Both the position numbers and the translations under genes were made by a program. DNA of 64,000 nucleotides from Paenibacillus caui (lineage in GTDB: Bacteria; Bacillota; Bacilli; Paenibacillales; Paenibacillaceae): positions 1 through 64,000 of the forward strand of contig NZ_JAIOGQ010000023.1 of assembly GCF_019904135.1 (NCBI RefSeq). Direction: 5' to 3'. Position 1 is the stretch's first letter. Each line of letters opens with the position of its first letter. A model generated the notes under the pieces. It saw only the letters and a list, made by a program, of their open reading frames with translations. It was not told where the DNA came from and did not search any database. Positions 63,080 to 64,000 of this stretch are shown here, piece after piece.

Positions 63080-64000
63080 TTAAACCGACATGCTGAAAAC
63101 GGGCTCCAGGGCGGATTCATCCACGGTTACGCCAAGGCCGTAACCATCCGGAACGTGTACCGCCCCGTTCGATATGGAAAGTCCGCTCGCCGGGTCGTCT
63201 TCAGGACGAACCCGCTGAAATCCCCATACTTCAAAATGGCTGGCGCGGGAAGCCGCTGCGATTTGGACCAATGCAGCGGTAGCAAGCCGCCCTTCATCCA
63301 TTTGCCCCAACATATAGGGCAGGCCGAAAGATTCGGCCACAGCCATCATCCGCTGCAGGTTGGCGACGGATCCCGCCTTTACCAGCTTCAAATGAACGAG
63401 ATCGGCTGAACCTTCGGCTGCGATTCTGGCCACATCCGCCGGCGTACGGCAGCTTTCGTCTGCGACCACGGCGGCATTGACCTGGTTTCTGACCTGTTTC
63501 AAACCGCCCAAATCGCTGGCGGGAACGGGCTGCTCCGCCCACTCAACGCCAAACGCCTCCAATTCTTTCAGCCGCAGTACCGCCTGTTTGGGAGTCCATC
63601 CCTGATTGGCATCGACACACAGCAGAACGTCCCGGCCCAAGCCGGCTTTATCAATAACGGATCTGACCCGCCGCACTCTCTCCAGATCGCCGGCCCTGTC
63701 CGGGCCTACCCTCAGCTTGATCGTTCGGAAGCCTGCATCAAGGTAACGGACGGCCTCTTCTTCGGCTTCCGCCGGTGTTCCAAAGGCGATGGTGGCGTCA
63801 CTTGGAATCGTATCCCTGAGCCGTCCCCCCATCAGGTCCGATACAGACACCTTGAGCAGCTTCCCCGTCAGATCAAGCAAGGCGATATCTACGGCCGCGC
63901 GGGCCGCGCTGTTTCCTGTAATCAGTCTGTCCAGCTCGGCATTTATCGAATTCCGGTTCAGCACGGGTTTGCCGAGAAGTGCGGGACCAATCGTATGAAT
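63080..64000 (-). CDS. Muconate-lactonizing/dipeptide-epimerase-family enzyme, 5' part outside window
   Basis: The visible 306 residues belong to the enolase superfamily (mandelate racemase/muconate lactonizing group). Active-site elements are in order: TIKLRVG (base lysine), CVDANQGW, EWAEQPVPA and VVADESC for metal binding, and VHLKLVKAGS (second lysine). The frame is open to the right edge, so the N-terminal capping domain is partly missing. L-Ala-D/L-Glu epimerase is likely from the general pattern. Other epimerases or a cycloisomerase are possible. It is convergent with the hydroxyacid dehydrogenase. Confidence 0.85.
   Translation of the reverse strand: MHTIGPALLGKPVLNRNSINAELDRLITGNSAARAAVDIALLDLTGKLLKVSVSDLMGGRLRDTIPSDATIAFGTPAEAEEEAVRYLDAGFRTIKLRVGPDRAGDLERVRRVRSVIDKAGLGRDVLLCVDANQGWTPKQAVLRLKELEAFGVEWAEQPVPASDLGGLKQVRNQVNAAVVADESCRTPADVARIAAEGSADLVHLKLVKAGSVANLQRMMAVAESFGLPYMLGQMDEGRLATAALVQIAAASRASHFEVWGFQRVRPEDDPASGLSISNGAVHVPDGYGLGVTVDESALEPVFSMSV

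Overview
The window looks like chromosome from an aerobic, endospore-forming member of the Paenibacillaceae, most likely Paenibacillus. This is inferred from content, not from a database search. It carries an alpha/beta-type small acid-soluble spore protein, the sporulation membrane protein YtvI, a YjcZ-like tiny membrane protein, a T-box leader, AGGAGG-type ribosome sites with frequent TTG and GTG starts, and the Bacillus-like gene order ytvI-citZ-icd-mdh ... pho genes-polA-mutM-coaE ... nrdR. Base composition is moderate, higher than in typical Bacillus subtilis.

Layout. (1) 1-125 is the 3' end (domains V and VI) of a group II intron, followed by a GPH-type sugar transporter coupled to a ChbG/YdjC deacetylase (0.17-2.4 kb). 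(2) 2.5-22.6 kb is a conserved housekeeping block. It holds ytvI, then citZ-icd-mdh with two CcpA (cre) sites upstream, a stress-type SDR, class I fumarase, phoR, phoP, a soluble CBS/chemoreceptor protein, pstB-phoU, polA-mutM-coaE, a lytic transglycosylase, a spore SASP and nrdR. PhoP-type repeats (TTTACA/TTAACA, 11-bp period) precede both phoP and pstB. (3) 22.7-24.4 kb is eroded: a ynfA-type gene stopped by one TAA codon, a GrpB gene, an EamA remnant and a yjcZ-like gene.

(4) 24.5-36.6 kb is an accessory region beginning at tRNA-Leu(CAG) and tRNA-Ala(GGC). Three degraded tRNA-Ala-like sequences on the same strand, near 28.5, 31.5 and 36.5 kb, divide it into modules: SDR/TetR plus TetR/MFS; EamA/MocR; and tRNA-Lys, TetR, a frameshifted M28-like peptidase and small proteins. 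No integrase is visible. (5) 36.6-41.2 kb holds ArsR with a double SRPBCC protein, and TetR beside a DrrAB-like ABC exporter. (6) 41.4-43.4 kb holds a glycerophosphodiesterase and a sugar-type MFS. (7) 43.4-50.7 kb holds a YesM/YesN two-component system divergent from an oligosaccharide-type ABC importer (two permeases and a lipoprotein).

(8) 50.8-58 kb holds a ferritin-like protein, a LysR gene with an internal deletion, a MocR regulator divergent from an aminotransferase and EamA exporter, and a TetR/DHA2 exporter pair sharing an operator motif. (9) 58-61.7 kb holds an apparently complete methionine-type T-box in front of a wrecked second metG, then a frameshifted chemoreceptor with a sigma-D-like promoter. 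(10) The right edge holds a D-2-hydroxyacid dehydrogenase, the second copy of an 83-bp terminator-bearing repeat also found near 9.4 kb, and a muconate-lactonizing/epimerase-family gene that runs off the window.

The left third is stable core metabolism, replication, repair and phosphate control. The right two thirds is a patchwork of regulator-transporter pairs with many decayed genes. No CRISPR array, prophage, restriction or obvious defence system was seen.
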